DNA of 64,000 nucleotides from CAVTWY01 sp963738615. GTDB taxonomy: Bacteria; Pseudomonadota; Gammaproteobacteria; Burkholderiales; Burkholderiaceae_C. Shown in pieces: positions 34,744-43,363 of this stretch. Each line of letters begins with the position of its first letter. Within the stretch, counting starts at the first letter, position 1. The DNA is taken from contig CAVTXI010000004.1 of assembly GCA_963738615.1 (NCBI GenBank), positions 992,001 to 1,056,000 of the forward strand, in the 5' to 3' direction. Position numbers and translations under genes: made by a program. The notes under the pieces were generated by a model. The model saw only the letters and a list, made by a program, of their open reading frames with translations, had not been told where the DNA came from and searched no databases.

Positions 34744-37041
34744 TCAGCGCCCGCCTTCGTTGTACGTGCCGCCAAGCGCGCGCCCATCGCCCATCAACGC
34801 GCCCTTGCAGTCCAGGCCCGTGCGCAGGCAGCGGTTAAGCCACACGTCCATCACGTCGGGCTTCCAGCCATTGATCCAGTCCGAGTGGTTCGAATAGCCG
34901 CCGGGCTGCGCGCTGTCGTAGGCGTCGGACGACAGGCGCCACGCACGAAGGTCGTCGCTGGGCATGACCGTGTACGAGATCGAGAACTGCACTTCCGGCA
35001 AAGCCACCGGGTGCGTCGACGGGCAGCCATACGGATAGTCTGGTTTCGGGTATGACATGTGGCTGCGGTGGTCCGGACTGTCAAGGTTGCGCCCGTCCCA
35101 GCACTGCGGGAAGCGGATGATCTGGTCGACTGTGGCACCCGCCGGGCAGTACGAAGGCACGCCCGGGTGCTGCACGTTGTCTGAACTGCAGACGTAGTGC
35201 GAAACGTCCATGCGCTGCGGGGTCTTCGAAGAAGCCACACCGCCGAGCATGCGCAAGCCCTGCGGCAACGCCTGCACCTGCGCAGTCGTCACGCCCCAAT
35301 ACCCTGTCTTGTAGTAAACGATCATGCGCGTGGGACCGATCGGGCGGCCGTCGCGCGTGTCGACCATGCTCGGCACCCAGTAGCCGCTGCGGTTCACCGT
35401 GCCGCCGCGGCAGGTGGCCGAAGTGTCGGCCAGCAGGCTGGACGGCGTCGAATACGCGTTGGTGCTCTTGGCGCCGAAGTAGGTGTGCAGGTGCGACGCG
35501 CCGGGCTGCCCGGGATAGATGATCGCGTCGTCGAAGTTCATGTGCGAGTAGTCGCACACGGTGCGGAATGCACCGATGCCGTCAGCGTAGTACGGCGACT
35601 CGGCTGCGGCGCTGATCACGTCGCGCGCAATGCCGGGCGAACCGCTCGGGATCTTCGATGCGTCGATGTAGACGCTGCCCGGCATCGGCGCTGGTGCTGG
35701 TGCTGGTGCTGGTGCTGGTGCTGGTGCTGGCGCTGGTGCCGGCGCTGGTGCCGGCGCTGGCGCACCTGCAGCGGCGAGCACCTCACACGCCTTCAGGTGG
35801 CCCCATGCCGGGTCAATGCCGTCGAAGGACGACGTTTCACACCTCATCGAACCGACGAAAGTCTTCTGCGTCCAGCCCACCGATGCCACGCCGTAGCGCA
35901 CGGTACGCGGCGTGCTGTCGGGGAACGTTGCCGCCTGCCACTCATTGGCAAGGAACATCCAGCTTTGGGCCGACGGCGCAGGCGCCGTCGAGCCGCTGGA
36001 CTGCTCGCAGACCTTGACGATCCCGGGCGCGGGGTCTTGGTTGTCGAAGAAGGCCTTCGTGCAACTCAGCTGCGTCGTCACGACTTTCTCGACCCATCCT
36101 GCCGACGAATGCCCAAAACGCACGCGCTTGGCACCGGCATCGGAAAACTGCTGGTTCTGCCACTCCGTGACGAGGTAGGTCCATCCCGATGAAGGCGTGG
36201 ATGACCCGCCCAACTGCTCGCACGACTTGAACACACCGGGTGCGGGATCCACGTTGTCGAAGAACTGGATCGTGCACGACACCTGCGTCGTCACGTCCTT
36301 CTCGACCCAGCCCCTCGACGCGTGCCCGAAGCGCACGCGCTTGGCCCCCGTGTCGGAGAACTGGCGCGACTGCCCTTCGTCGACAAGGTAGCCCCATGAC
36401 GACGACGTACCGGCGAATTGCTCGCACGACTTGACGACGCCAACCGCGGGGTCGCGATTGTCGAAGTACCACGTCGCGCACGACGCCGACCGGTCGGTCA
36501 CGATCTTCTGCACCCAGCCGAAGTTCTCGTGCCCGTAGCGCAGCGTCCGCGCGCTGGCGTCCGGAAACTGGATCGCCTGGTTCTCCTGGGCAACGGTCGT
36601 CCAGCCGGCTTCCTTGGCAAGCATGATCGATTCGGCCTTCGATGCATCGGCCGTCGATGCATCGGTCTTCGATGACTCCGTCATCGATGAAGCGGTCTTC
36701 GCCGTGTCAGCCGTCAAGACGCCGTCTGCAGGCGCTGGGACCGGGCTGCATACCGAGTCGAGCATCGCTGACAGTTCCTTCGAACTGCCCGACATGTCGG
36801 TCAACACCAACTGCCCGATGTCGGTTGCTGCATCTGACGCGGCCGGCGTCATTGCAGGTACCGCAGCTTCCGTGACGGCATTGGCATGGGCATCGGCAGG
36901 CGACGACGTGTCTTCGTCACCGCCACAACCCACCACCAAAACACACGCCGCCGCCACGGGCAGCAAGCGAGACGCCACGACCACGTCCTTCAATACCCTG
37001 GGCATCCAAACGCGCCAGGGTCCCAACTTCTTCGCTCCCAT
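34744..37041 (-). CDS. Lipoprotein with four tandem repeats and a DUF1996 domain
   Basis: 765 aa. The signal peptide ends in the lipobox VVGC near residue 39; the start could also be the Met at 37005. After a serine/threonine-rich spacer come four repeats of ~72 residues (about 145-435), each with the pattern W-x-Y-L-V...Q-F-x-D...R-Y/F-G-H-x-x-x-GW-V-x-K...C...FDN-x-DPA-x-G...CE. A proline-alanine linker follows, then a C-terminal DUF1996 domain (CDYSHMNFDD, SHLHTYFGAKST, GYWVPSM). DUF1996 proteins are secreted and their function is unknown. Two cysteines per repeat suggest disulfides. Confidence 0.82.
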   Translation of the reverse strand: MGAKKLGPWRVWMPRVLKDVVVASRLLPVAAACVLVVGCGGDEDTSSPADAHANAVTEAAVPAMTPAASDAATDIGQLVLTDMSGSSKELSAMLDSVCSPVPAPADGVLTADTAKTASSMTESSKTDASTADASKAESIMLAKEAGWTTVAQENQAIQFPDASARTLRYGHENFGWVQKIVTDRSASCATWYFDNRDPAVGVVKSCEQFAGTSSSWGYLVDEGQSRQFSDTGAKRVRFGHASRGWVEKDVTTQVSCTIQFFDNVDPAPGVFKSCEQLGGSSTPSSGWTYLVTEWQNQQFSDAGAKRVRFGHSSAGWVEKVVTTQLSCTKAFFDNQDPAPGIVKVCEQSSGSTAPAPSAQSWMFLANEWQAATFPDSTPRTVRYGVASVGWTQKTFVGSMRCETSSFDGIDPAWGHLKACEVLAAAGAPAPAPAPAPAPAPAPAPAPAPAPAPMPGSVYIDASKIPSGSPGIARDVISAAAESPYYADGIGAFRTVCDYSHMNFDDAIIYPGQPGASHLHTYFGAKSTNAYSTPSSLLADTSATCRGGTVNRSGYWVPSMVDTRDGRPIGPTRMIVYYKTGYWGVTTAQVQALPQGLRMLGGVASSKTPQRMDVSHYVCSSDNVQHPGVPSYCPAGATVDQIIRFPQCWDGRNLDSPDHRSHMSYPKPDYPYGCPSTHPVALPEVQFSISYTVMPSDDLRAWRLSSDAYDSAQPGGYSNHSDWINGWKPDVMDVWLNRCLRTGLDCKGALMGDGRALGGTYNEGGR
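35688..35761. repeat. 6-bp tandem repeat encoding the proline-alanine linker
   Basis: About twelve units of GGTGCT/GGCGCT encode a PAPAPA linker between the repeat part and the DUF1996 domain of the lipoprotein. Confidence 0.9.
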
Positions 37042-37379
37042 GTCCCCAACTCCCTATGTGCAGCGCCCACGCGTTCGCGACACTTTGGTTCGCGGATCGG
37101 CAGGCGCCCGATGATTGAAAGCCGGCTGCGGTCGCGGAAGATCGATGAACTTCAATCGCCCGAGAAACAGCACCGCACCAGCCGTCTGCACATTGAACCA
37201 TCCGTTCCATTCGTCGACTCGCCGCGCCGTAACGACACGCAAGCGAGTAACGACATGGGGCCCTCACGCTTCAGAATCGAACAAATCGATACCACGCGAA
37301 GAGGCGATGGCGGGCTAACGCCACGCTTGATGACGCGTCGTGACGCCCCGTGACGCGATGTCGATGCGTCGCAGTTCGT
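37042..37379. other. Intergenic region, no gene seen
   Basis: About 340 bases between the DUF1996 lipoprotein start and the TorD-like gene end. No convincing frame. It should contain the lipoprotein promoter on the minus strand; no strong promoter or terminator is recognisable. Confidence 0.5.
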
Positions 37380-38009
37380 TCAGCCGTCGACCATGTCGAA
37401 CGCCTGGGTCTCGACGTCGACGAAGGCGCGCGTCATGCGCGCGACGCACGCATAGAGCTGCGCGCGTGGGTTCGACTCGAGCGTGTCGCACAACGCCGGC
37501 ACCCAGGTCTGCACGTGCGCGCGGAACATGCGACGTTGCTGCTCGAGGTTGCAGACCTCGATGTCGTCGCCCGCGATGAGGTAGCGCATCAGCTCGAACA
37601 CGAAAGCGATGTGGTCCTCGGTGTCGCTGCTGGTGGCGTCGCGCTCGACGCCGATCGCGGCCAGGTCGCGACGCAATTCGACCAGCGGCCATTCGTTCAA
37701 CGCACCCGCGCGGTGATACGACGCGTAGGGGAAAATTTCGGCCTTGCCGGTGGCGTGGAAGAAGCCTTCGAACTCGGCACGCGCGGCCTTCGCATCGGTG
37801 GCACGCATGGCCGCCACCAGGTTCTGCCACGGCGCTTCGAGAAACGACCCGGGCTCGGGCGCCTGCGTCACCGCGACCGCGAACTGTTGCAGCAGCTCGG
37901 CATCAGGCGGAGCAAGCCACAGTTGCGCCAGCAGGCCGTAGAGCTCGGCGCGCTGAAGTTCCTCGCCGGCATCGGCGGTGGTGATCGAGATGGGTCGCGT
38001 ATCGGTCAT
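37380..38009 (-). CDS. TorD/DmsD-type chaperone for formate dehydrogenase
   Basis: 209-aa all-helical cytoplasmic chaperone that protects and loads cofactor into twin-arginine-exported molybdoenzymes. Family segments are ELYGLLAQLWLAPPD, EFEGFFHATGKAEIFPY and DTEDHIAFVFELMRYLI. ATG at 38009 is chosen since it gives the usual length and follows the 4Fe-4S gene stop by 13 bases. Together with the next three genes it forms a set that in related bacteria lies directly before fdhA. Confidence 0.88.
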   Translation of the reverse strand: MTDTRPISITTADAGEELQRAELYGLLAQLWLAPPDAELLQQFAVAVTQAPEPGSFLEAPWQNLVAAMRATDAKAARAEFEGFFHATGKAEIFPYASYHRAGALNEWPLVELRRDLAAIGVERDATSSDTEDHIAFVFELMRYLIAGDDIEVCNLEQQRRMFRAHVQTWVPALCDTLESNPRAQLYACVARMTRAFVDVETQAFDMVDG

Positions 38010-38022
38010 CGCGGCAGGCGGA

Positions 38023-40263
38023 TCACAGGTCGGTGATCCGCACCTCTTTTGGGTTCGTGAACATCGCCACCACGCGGCAGTCGTTGCACATGCGCATGCG
38101 CCGTGCGCCGTCGCCAGCAAAGGCCGGGTGGTGGCCGATCTTCGCGATCATCGCTTCGACCGCGCGCAGCGTGCCGAACGGTTTGCCGCACTCGATGCAC
38201 GCCGCGGGCTCGGCTTCATTGACCACACGAAGCTGCCGCCGCGCTTGGCCGCCTTCGGCCAGCAGCAGTCGCGGCACCAAGCGCAGCGCGTCTTCGGGGC
38301 AGGTGCCGACGCACAGGCCGCATTGCACGCAGTTCATCTCGACGAAACGAAGCTGAGGCCGATCGGGGTTGTCGACGAGCGCACTCGCGGGGCACGCACC
38401 GACGCACGAAAGGCACATCGTGCAACGTTCGCGGTCGATATCGACGCTGCCGTAGGCCGCACCTGGCGCAGGCAACGCGATCGACTCGGGCAACGCCACC
38501 GGCGCGTGCGCCATCAGGTGATCGAGCGCCATCTCTAGGGTCGCGCGTTTGTCGGCCTGTGCGGCAAAGGTCGCGGCTTTCGTGACGACCTGTGCGGGCG
38601 GTTCGCGCAGGGATGCGTCCAGCGCAGCAAGGTCGCGTGCGTCGCGCCTGTCGCGTGCATCGAGCAATCGCAGATGCGTGCCCACATAGCCCAAGCCGGC
38701 AAGCATCGCCTGACCTTGCGCCATTTGTTCGGCAAGCGCCTGGCGATATTCGGGCGCCTCTTCGTCGGTCAGCAGCACCCAGACCTGACTTGCGCCCTGC
38801 GCGATCGCCGTAAGCCACAGGTCCAGACCGACGCTCGCGGTGTGCCATACGGCCATCGGCATCACGCGTGCGGGCACCCCGTGGATGCCGCCACCACGAG
38901 GCGACAGTTTCTCGACACTCGCGGCGCGGCCCAGGTCGTCGATCAGCCGCGTACCAGCCCCTTCGCTGTGAATCAACAGCGCCGCATCCTTCCCGCCGGC
39001 ACGTGTGTAGGTCGACACCATCGTGCGGATGCGGCGACCCTGGTCGACGGTGTTCGGCGTGGCGTAGGCCAGCGCGCCCGTCGGGCACACGGTGGTGCAT
39101 GCGCCGCAGCCGACGCACAGGTGTGGATCGACGACGATGCCGCCGCCCTGCCCACCCGTCTTCGGCCCGGCCGGTGTGGTGCCGCGCGGCTTGCCCTGCG
39201 GACGACCCTTCATCGACGCTTCGCTCGAGATCGCGCGCGCCGAGCACACGTCGATGCAGGCGTGGCAGCCGACCTGTTCGTTGCGGCTGTGCGCGCAAAG
39301 CCGCGCCTTGTAGTCGAAGAAGCGCGGCTTGTCGAAGGTGCCGACCATGTCACGCAGCGCGAGCACCGCGTCGACGAGCCTGCGCTCGTCATGACCCACA
39401 AAGACGTAGCCCTGCGGCGGTGCGTGCTGCGTAAAGTGCGGCTGCGCGCGCAGGTCCAGCACCAGGTCGAAGGTCTCGATCGTCGTCTGCGGCTTGCGCT
39501 CGAAGTCGATCGCACCCGCGGCCTCGCACGCGGCGACGCAATCGCGATGCGACTTGCAGCGCGACAGATCGACTGCATAGGCGAAGTCGATGGCGCCTTC
39601 CGGGCAGGCCGCGATGCAGGCATTGCAGCGCGTGCACAGGTCAGGGTCGATCGGGTTGTTCGAGGTCCACGTCGCGTCGAAGGTGCCCAAGCGCCCGCGC
39701 AGCGACGCGAGCGCGCCGCGGTGCACGACGTGGTCACGTCGCTGCGACACATCCCCCTGACCGCTTTCAGCCAGCACGGTAATTTGCAGGCCGGGGCCAA
39801 GCATCGCCGCCGCGCGCTGCGCCGCATCGGCAGCGCCGAGCACCAGGCAACGGCCCGCGCTTTGATAAGCCACCGTGGCGACAGGATCGGGTTGCGGCAG
39901 TTGCGCCGCCGCCAGCAGCGCCGCGATCTTCGGCGTGGCCTGACTCGCGTCCTTTGACCAGCCGCCGGTTTCGCGAATGTTGACGAAGCGAATCGGACGC
40001 TCCGTGATCGACGGCGCACCCACGGTCTGCTCGTTCAACTCGATGAACAGGCTGCTCTCTTGCGTGCAAGCGACGATGAGTTCTTCGCCGCTCTTGGCTG
40101 CGCGCTGAAACGCCGGCGCCTCTCGCCGGCACAGCGTGGTGTAGTGAGCTTCGACCGAGACCGGATCAGCCCCGTGAGTCGTCGTCGCCGTCGTCAGCAG
40201 CTGCTCGAGGGCTGTCGAGTCCAGCGGCATCGTTCGATTGCAGCGGCAGATCAGGGTCTTCAT
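38023..40263 (-). CDS. Large multi-cluster 4Fe-4S protein of the fdh assembly set
   Basis: 746 aa with several ferredoxin motifs: CTRCNACIAACP near residue 215, CVGCGACTTVCP near 385, then CTMCLSCVGACP and CVQCGLCVGTCP near 640-680, and a C-terminal CIECGKPFG...MCNDC. The start MKTLICRCNRTM at 40263 is chosen because it matches the family N-terminus. It probably transfers electrons or supports maturation of formate dehydrogenase. It overlaps the DUF3306 gene by 98 bases. Confidence 0.85.
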   Translation of the reverse strand: MKTLICRCNRTMPLDSTALEQLLTTATTTHGADPVSVEAHYTTLCRREAPAFQRAAKSGEELIVACTQESSLFIELNEQTVGAPSITERPIRFVNIRETGGWSKDASQATPKIAALLAAAQLPQPDPVATVAYQSAGRCLVLGAADAAQRAAAMLGPGLQITVLAESGQGDVSQRRDHVVHRGALASLRGRLGTFDATWTSNNPIDPDLCTRCNACIAACPEGAIDFAYAVDLSRCKSHRDCVAACEAAGAIDFERKPQTTIETFDLVLDLRAQPHFTQHAPPQGYVFVGHDERRLVDAVLALRDMVGTFDKPRFFDYKARLCAHSRNEQVGCHACIDVCSARAISSEASMKGRPQGKPRGTTPAGPKTGGQGGGIVVDPHLCVGCGACTTVCPTGALAYATPNTVDQGRRIRTMVSTYTRAGGKDAALLIHSEGAGTRLIDDLGRAASVEKLSPRGGGIHGVPARVMPMAVWHTASVGLDLWLTAIAQGASQVWVLLTDEEAPEYRQALAEQMAQGQAMLAGLGYVGTHLRLLDARDRRDARDLAALDASLREPPAQVVTKAATFAAQADKRATLEMALDHLMAHAPVALPESIALPAPGAAYGSVDIDRERCTMCLSCVGACPASALVDNPDRPQLRFVEMNCVQCGLCVGTCPEDALRLVPRLLLAEGGQARRQLRVVNEAEPAACIECGKPFGTLRAVEAMIAKIGHHPAFAGDGARRMRMCNDCRVVAMFTNPKEVRITDL

Positions 40264-40879
40264 AAGGGGCGGGATTATCGGTCGGGGTTGCTGCCGCGGC
40301 TCGATCGTCGTCAATCACGGAAACGTCGGCGTCCGCCAGTGGGACTGCACCAGGCGTTGGACGCGGCTGCTCTTCGAGTTCATCGTCGAGCAAGCCCAGC
40401 ACGCGTGCCTGCACGATCTGGCGCAACCACTGCTTTGGCAGCGGGTCGGCCTTGTTGTAGTCGTCGATGTAGACGTCCAGCCCATCCATCACATTGAAGT
40501 GCGGGTCGGTGAACAGCTTCTTCATCGCCGCGTTGCGGACCTCGGGGTTCAGCATCCGATCGACGAAAGGCGAGAAGTCGGCGTCGGGCGTCAGGCGTTC
40601 GACGTCCTCGAGCGTCGGCAGCGGCGCGGCCGGCGCGACTTCAGAAGCATCGGGTGCACTGCGCGAATCGGGCGGCCCCGGAACCTCGAGCGTTTGTGCG
40701 ACCTCGGTCACATCGCCACCTTCGGTAGCCTCGATGGCGACGCGATCGTCCTCGACTGGGGAAACATCGGGCACAACACCAGGCACAACTTCGGGCGCTG
40801 CTTCGGGCACATCCGCCTCGACGCGCGCCTGCGCCTTGCGCCGCGACCAGCGCGACAGGAACCGGTCGTCGTCAGCCAT
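40166..40879 (-). CDS. DUF3306 protein of the fdh assembly set
   Basis: 237 aa, acidic, starting MADDDRFLSRWSRRKAQ as usual for DUF3306. The conserved middle is LTPDADFSPFVDRML through KQWLRQIVQARVLGLLDDE. The rest is low-complexity valine/proline/acidic sequence. It overlaps DUF3305 by 8 bases upstream and the 4Fe-4S gene downstream, which implies strong coupling. Role unknown, inferred in formate dehydrogenase assembly. Confidence 0.85.
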   Translation of the reverse strand: MADDDRFLSRWSRRKAQARVEADVPEAAPEVVPGVVPDVSPVEDDRVAIEATEGGDVTEVAQTLEVPGPPDSRSAPDASEVAPAAPLPTLEDVERLTPDADFSPFVDRMLNPEVRNAAMKKLFTDPHFNVMDGLDVYIDDYNKADPLPKQWLRQIVQARVLGLLDDELEEQPRPTPGAVPLADADVSVIDDDRAAAATPTDNPAPYEDPDLPLQSNDAAGLDSPRAAADDGDDDSRG

Positions 40880-41396
40880 CGCCCAGCCCCCGGTCGCGCA
40901 GCGCCTGCGCTTGCGCTTCACGCTCTTGTGGCGACAGGAACGACTGCGCCCTGACCTTGCGTGCCTCGTCGGGGCGGAAGTGTTCGTTCGTGAACACGCG
41001 CAGCCATTCGCACAGTTCGTCGGGCATCGGCAGGCTGTCGACCTGCTCGTCGGCTGCCAGGCGCCGGTCGGCCTCGATGTACGACACGCTCACCGCGGTC
41101 ACGTCGATCATTGATCGATCGGCCTCACGCACCCGCCACGACACGAACCATGACGGCTGCCCCGACGTGAGGTTGAGGAAGTAGCCCTTGCACTCGTCGG
41201 CGTACAGCGCGACGCGAAAACCCGGCACCAGGATGCGCGCATGGCGCCCGTCGTCGACCAGCACGCGCGGCTCGCTGCCATAAGCGCCTTCGTCGGGCAC
41301 CACGTCGACGATCCGGAAGGCCCAGTCCTCCCAACGGTTGGGCGCCGCGGTGCGCTCGACCACCACGGCCAGCTCGAGGCCAGCCCGCTGCTCCAT
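40872..41396 (-). CDS. DUF3305 protein of the fdh assembly set
   Basis: 174 aa, beginning MEQRAGLELAVVVERT, with the conserved NRWEDWAFRIVDVVPD and EADRSMIDVTAVS segments. DUF3305 proteins almost always lie next to DUF3306 in molybdoenzyme operons. It is the first gene of this four-gene run, 13 bases after the Mrp gene stop, so the run may share the Mrp transcript. Confidence 0.85.
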   Translation of the reverse strand: MEQRAGLELAVVVERTAAPNRWEDWAFRIVDVVPDEGAYGSEPRVLVDDGRHARILVPGFRVALYADECKGYFLNLTSGQPSWFVSWRVREADRSMIDVTAVSVSYIEADRRLAADEQVDSLPMPDELCEWLRVFTNEHFRPDEARKVRAQSFLSPQEREAQAQALRDRGLGDG

Positions 41397-41409
41397 GGTT
41401 CAGGCGTGG

Positions 41410-42501
41410 TCAGGTGTTCTTCGAGATCGAGATCGACGGAAACTTCGCGCTGTAGTCCTTGGCCTTCGACGCGATCTTCACCGCCACTTGGCGCGCCACG
41501 GCCTTGTAGATCGACGCGACTTCACCGTCGGGGTCGCTGACCACCGTGGGCCGGCCCGAGTCGGCCTGCTCGCGGATCGACATCGCCAGCGGCAGCGCGC
41601 CGAGGTAGTCGATGTTGTATTCGGCCGCCATGCGCTTGCCGCCGTCGGCGCCGAAGATGTGTTCGGCATGACCGCACTGGGAACACAGGTGCACCGCCAT
41701 GTTCTCGACGATGCCCAGGATCGGCACGCCGACCTTCTCGAACATCTTCAGACCCTTCTTCGCATCGAGCAGCGCGATGTCCTGCGGCGTGGTGACGATG
41801 ACCACGCCCGTCAGCGGCACCTTCTGGCTGAGGGTGAGCTGAATGTCGCCGGTGCCCGGCGGCATGTCGACGATCAGGTAGTCAAGGTCACGCCAGTTGG
41901 TCTGGCGCAGCAGCTGCTCGAGCGCCTGCGTCACCATCGGGCCGCGCCAGATCATCGGGTTGTCGGCGTCGACCAGGAAGCCGATCGACATCACCTGCAC
42001 GCCGTAGTTCTCGAGCGGCTCCATCGACTGGCCGTCGGCACTTTCCGGGCGCGCGTTGATGCCCAGCATCATCGGCTGGCTGGGGCCGTAGATGTCGGCG
42101 TCGAGGATGCCGACGGTGGCACCTTCGGCCGCCAGCGCCAGCGCGAGGTTGACGGCGGTGGTGCTTTTGCCCACGCCGCCCTTGCCCGAAGCCACGGCCA
42201 CGATGTTCTTCACCTGCGGCATCAACTGCACGCCGCGCTGCACCGAATGCGCGATCACCTTCGACGACAGATTCACGCTCGCGTTCTCGACGCCCGGTAC
42301 GGTGCGCGCCGCCGCCACAAGCGCCTTGCGCAGCGCGCCGATCTGGCTCTTGGCGGGGTAGCCCAGTTCGACATCGAAGGCAACATCGCCGCCATCGATG
42401 CGCAGGTTCTTGATCAGGCGCGTGGACACGAAGTCACGCCCGGTGTTGGGGTCGACGACGCTCTTCAGGGCGTCGAGCAAGGCGGATTCGGTCAGGGCCA
42501 T
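41410..42501 (-). CDS. Mrp/ApbC-type P-loop ATPase, Fe-S carrier
   Basis: 363 aa. N-terminal DUF59-like domain (residues ~1-85), then the deviant Walker A SGKGGVGKSTT near 107, and a DMPPGTGDIQLT segment. The CSQC motif near residue 270 (HLCSQCGHAEHIFG) is where a bridging [4Fe-4S] cluster binds in dimers. Acts in Fe-S cluster delivery, which fits the iron-sulfur proteins coded next to it. Confidence 0.92.
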   Translation of the reverse strand: MALTESALLDALKSVVDPNTGRDFVSTRLIKNLRIDGGDVAFDVELGYPAKSQIGALRKALVAAARTVPGVENASVNLSSKVIAHSVQRGVQLMPQVKNIVAVASGKGGVGKSTTAVNLALALAAEGATVGILDADIYGPSQPMMLGINARPESADGQSMEPLENYGVQVMSIGFLVDADNPMIWRGPMVTQALEQLLRQTNWRDLDYLIVDMPPGTGDIQLTLSQKVPLTGVVIVTTPQDIALLDAKKGLKMFEKVGVPILGIVENMAVHLCSQCGHAEHIFGADGGKRMAAEYNIDYLGALPLAMSIREQADSGRPTVVSDPDGEVASIYKAVARQVAVKIASKAKDYSAKFPSISISKNT

Positions 42502-42592
42502 GGCGGTGGTGGGAGAGGTCAGTCCGCCGGAGTGGCGGTGCAAAAAGGGGCCCAGCAGTCTAGCGGCCTCGCGCTGCGCGGCACCGCTGCGC

Positions 42593-42645
42593 CCGTGATG
42601 TCCGTGATGTCCGTGATGTCCGTGATGTCCGTGATGTCCGTGATG
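42593..42645. repeat. 9-bp tandem repeat upstream of the Mrp gene (~6 units)
   Basis: Five full units of CCGTGATGT and a partial sixth, between the Mrp start and the end of the cyclic-nucleotide-binding gene, about 90-145 bases before the Mrp start. The location allows an effect on Mrp transcription if copy number varies. Confidence 0.9.
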
Positions 42646-42663
42646 GTGCAGCACCCTTCGCAG

Positions 42664-43170
42664 CTACCCCGCCGGAAATACCCGGGGCCCCGCCGGCAGC
42701 TCGCCGTTCATCTGTGCACGAAACAGCAGGTCGTCGACGTTGCGCAGCCGGCGGCACACTTCGCGTCCGATGTTCATCTGAATCAGCGCGAACTGCACGG
42801 CGTCGCGCTCGTACAGCGCCAGCAGATCGTCAGTGCCGAGTTCGAGCGCGTGGCACTGCACATCGGCGCGCACCGACGCACTGCGCGGGTGCATGTCCAT
42901 CAGCGCCATCTCGCCGAAGCAGTCGCCCGCCCCCAGACCGCGCAGCACGTACTCGCGCCCTTGCCAGCGTTTGGTCACCGAGACCTTGCCGGTCGCGAGG
43001 ACGAACATCGACTGTGCGTCGTCGCCTTCGAGGAAGAAGTGCTCACCAGCGGCACGTGTCGCCTGTCGCACGCGCGACAGCAGGAAGCGCAGCGCGCCCT
43101 CGTCGATCGCGCCGAAGATCGGCATGCGCTGAAGCAACTCGATGCCCAAGGTGTCGATCGCGGGATGCAT
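42664..43170 (-). CDS. Cyclic-nucleotide-binding domain protein
   Basis: 168 aa, essentially one cNMP-binding domain (FFLEGDDAQSMFVLATGKV, then GAGDCFGEMALMDMHPRSASVRA). It lacks the C-terminal helix-turn-helix of Crp/Fnr regulators, so it is a sensor domain alone and its partner is unknown. The start at 43170 is chosen from the domain boundary; longer reads upstream look non-coding. Confidence 0.8.
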   Translation of the reverse strand: MHPAIDTLGIELLQRMPIFGAIDEGALRFLLSRVRQATRAAGEHFFLEGDDAQSMFVLATGKVSVTKRWQGREYVLRGLGAGDCFGEMALMDMHPRSASVRADVQCHALELGTDDLLALYERDAVQFALIQMNIGREVCRRLRNVDDLLFRAQMNGELPAGPRVFPAG

Positions 43171-43363
43171 ACGGTCCACCTCGTACGGCTCAGGTCCGAA
43201 CCTGCGTCGCCGCAGTATCGACCTGTGAGGGCGGCGTAGGGTCGAACGCGCGGCGCTCGAGCCTCGGCCGCCCCTGACGCCTGTACGGTCACTCATGCAG
43301 CCGCGTGGCACTTCTTGTACTTGCCCGCTGCCGGGTCGTCGGCGGGCAGGGGCTCGACGGCCA

